Shown here one piece after another: positions 24,529-25,769 of a stretch of DNA of 25,769 bases (positions are counted from its first letter, which is position 1; each line of letters opens with the position of its first letter). The notes under the pieces are model-generated. The model was not told where the DNA came from. It was given only the letters and a program-made list of their open reading frames with translations, and did no database searches. Source of the DNA: JBKEAJ01 sp047975005 (GTDB lineage: Bacteria > Bacteroidota > Bacteroidia > Bacteroidales > Prolixibacteraceae); assembly GCA_047975005.1 (NCBI GenBank), contig JBKECW010000022.1, positions 1 to 25,769 of the forward strand, given 5' to 3'. Both the position numbers and the translations under genes were made by a program.

Positions 24529-24536
24529 TACCTTTG
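24529..24536 (+). promoter_or_regulatory. Methyltransferase promoter (-7 box)
   Basis: TACCTTTG fits TAnnTTTG. Transcription would begin near 24543, just after the end of the repeat, about 13 bases before the ATG at 24556. This supports the short N-terminus. The -33 region has only a partial match. Confidence 0.6.
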
Positions 24537-24555
24537 TTGGAAATTATTTCAAGGC

Positions 24556-25284
24556 ATGAGCAATAATCATAAAAACGACCCTTTTGGACTTGCCGTTGAG
24601 GCATATTATAAAAATGCGGATAACACTCCGATTGTTGTCGCTAGCTCAATCGCAGAGGATGAGGAACTGTTTCCAGAATACCTTTTCAGAGAGTTTGATT
24701 CCATGCCGAAACTTGAGAAAGAGGCGCTGAAATACGCCAGAGCTTCGGTGCTGGATATTGGTGCCGGTGCGGGCTGCCACTCATTATATTTACAAGATCA
24801 AGGCATTAATGTTACCGCTCTTGAGCTTTCACCTTTGTGTTGCGAGGTGATGAAATCGAGGCAGATTGAGCGAATTATAAACGGGGATTTTATGACTCTC
24901 ACCCTGCCAAAATTCGATACCTTGTTGCTGTTGATGAACGGTGCTGGACTGGCAGGGAAATATGAGAATCTGCCCGGATTTATTTCTCGGTTGAAAGCTC
25001 TTCTGAATCACAAGGGTAGGGTGATTATAGATTCTGCCGACATGATGTATATGTACAAAGATGATGAAACAGAGGAAACATGGATTGACCTAAACGCAGA
25101 TGAATACTACGGAGAGGTGGAATACAAACTGTCGTATAAAGATGAAGCAAATGCTACCTTCCCTTGGACCTTCTTTGATCCCGACACTCTGATAGTCGGC
25201 TTTGAAGAAAAGGGCTTTAGGCTAATAGACTTTTTTGAGGGCGACTACCACAATTATCTATGTGTATTCGATTTAATTGACTGA
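24556..25284 (+). CDS. Class I SAM-dependent methyltransferase
   Basis: The cytosolic 242-residue protein has a Rossmann methyltransferase fold: motif I VLDIGAGAGCHSLYL (about 65-79), the acidic end of strand 2 at TALELS (E90), and NGDFMTLTLPKFDTLLLLMN as the following strands (motifs II-III). A long insertion with YMYKDDETEETWIDL follows. The substrate cannot be told. The ATG at 24556 (MSNNHKNDPFGLAVEAYYKN) is chosen because an earlier in-frame ATG at 24424 would translate the intergenic repeat into a tail with no family similarity, and because the putative promoter lies between the two. The 3' end overlaps the convergent sulfatase-fold gene by 12 bases. Confidence 0.88.
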   Translation: MSNNHKNDPFGLAVEAYYKNADNTPIVVASSIAEDEELFPEYLFREFDSMPKLEKEALKYARASVLDIGAGAGCHSLYLQDQGINVTALELSPLCCEVMKSRQIERIINGDFMTLTLPKFDTLLLLMNGAGLAGKYENLPGFISRLKALLNHKGRVIIDSADMMYMYKDDETEETWIDLNADEYYGEVEYKLSYKDEANATFPWTFFDPDTLIVGFEEKGFRLIDFFEGDYHNYLCVFDLID

Positions 25285-25769
25285 TTGCTTGATGGTCAGA
25301 TTGTTGTCCGTCAGTCTGTTGGTGTAGTCTTGAATTATGGCTTTTACATGAGTCTCCAATCGCTCTTTGTTTTTACTGTCAGTGGCGATAAGGTTATTCT
25401 TCATCATCTCGTCAGACTCTATGTTGTACAAACCAATTGACCTCTGACCGTCAAACTGCAATAAATATCCGTTTTCTATTATTATATATACACCATCTTT
25501 ATAGTTGAAGATGAACCTGTTCGCATCCTTGTCGAACATATCTTGTCCGTAGGATATATAAGACTTCTTGCTCCCGACCATGTTCATAATTGTAGGCAAA
25601 ACATCAGTTTGTTGTACATAGGTAGAATCATCGAAGCCTCTAAAGTCTTCTTTGCCGGGCATGTACAGCATCATCGGTATGGCAAAAGCTCCCCAGTCGC
25701 TTGTCCTGTATTTGTTGAGAACACAATCGGACATATGGTCGGCGGTGATGATGAAAAGGGTGTTCTTAA
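25273..25769 (-). CDS. LTA-synthase-like/sulfatase-fold transferase, C-terminal part
   Basis: The gene runs off the right edge; only its last 165 residues are here, beginning NTLFIITADHMSD. The D-H pair in TADH is a metal-binding motif of the alkaline phosphatase/sulfatase superfamily. The following PMMLYMPGKED, the strand YVQQTDVLPTIMNMVG, and SYGQDMF fit LTA-synthase-type membrane phosphoglycerol or phosphoethanolamine transferases of Bacteroidota, which end with a helical tail as here. The upstream membrane domain cannot be seen. The end overlaps the methyltransferase gene on the other strand by 12 bases. Confidence 0.85.
   Translation of the reverse strand, partial: KNTLFIITADHMSDCVLNKYRTSDWGAFAIPMMLYMPGKEDFRGFDDSTYVQQTDVLPTIMNMVGSKKSYISYGQDMFDKDANRFIFNYKDGVYIIIENGYLLQFDGQRSIGLYNIESDEMMKNNLIATDSKNKERLETHVKAIIQDYTNRLTDNNLTIKQSVN

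Overview
The window looks like a chromosomal segment of a Bacteroidales (phylum Bacteroidota) bacterium of moderately low G+C. The evidence is consistent: a SusC-type TonB transducer gene with its ECF sigma factor and FecR anti-sigma factor, Bacteroidota-style ribosomal protein L34 and pyruvate kinase, several small outer-membrane beta-barrels, little Shine-Dalgarno usage, and repeated promoters with the Bacteroidota -7 box TAnnTTTG about 10-30 bases before gene starts. No tRNA, rRNA, CRISPR array, prophage or insertion-sequence transposase was seen.

Layout. Positions 1-2745 (minus strand) hold an ECF sigma factor, a FecR anti-sigma factor and the 5' part of a SusC/TonB transducer with an STN signalling domain, a trans-envelope regulatory cascade. 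Positions 2696-3241 hold no gene but one copy of a composite repeat. Next come rpmH (L34) and mqnE (menaquinone by the futalosine route) on the plus strand. A convergent minus-strand cluster follows: a small coiled-coil protein, zapA, rny (RNase Y) and fabD. Positions 7918-12291 (plus) carry an M23 peptidase, a NUDIX hydrolase, pyruvate kinase and an outer-membrane barrel. Positions 12314-17902 (minus) are a complete respiratory ammonifying nitrite reductase operon: porin, nrfH, nrfA, resB and ccsA, with a promoter and an upstream Crp/Fnr-like dyad. The remainder contains a glycerophosphodiesterase lipoprotein, a cation/proton antiporter, a secreted alkaline-phosphatase-fold protein whose active site appears lost, a barrel protein, a DUF721/DciA-like gene with recF, a methyltransferase, and the 3' part of an LTA-synthase-like sulfatase-fold gene.

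How they fit together. MqnE makes a menaquinone precursor; NrfH oxidises menaquinol and passes electrons to NrfA; ResB and CcsA are the System II haem-attachment machinery, probably needed for the CxxCK haem of NrfA. RecF and the DUF721 protein serve replication and repair; ZapA, RNase Y and FabD are housekeeping.

The most interesting items are (1) two divergent copies of a roughly 190-215 bp composite repeat, 21 kb apart and in opposite orientation, one of which creates a spurious in-frame N-terminal extension of a methyltransferase; (2) the apparently catalytically dead secreted phosphatase homologue; and (3) the nrf operon's putative operator and internal terminator-like hairpin. No clearly new multi-gene system was found; most of the window is ordinary core genome.
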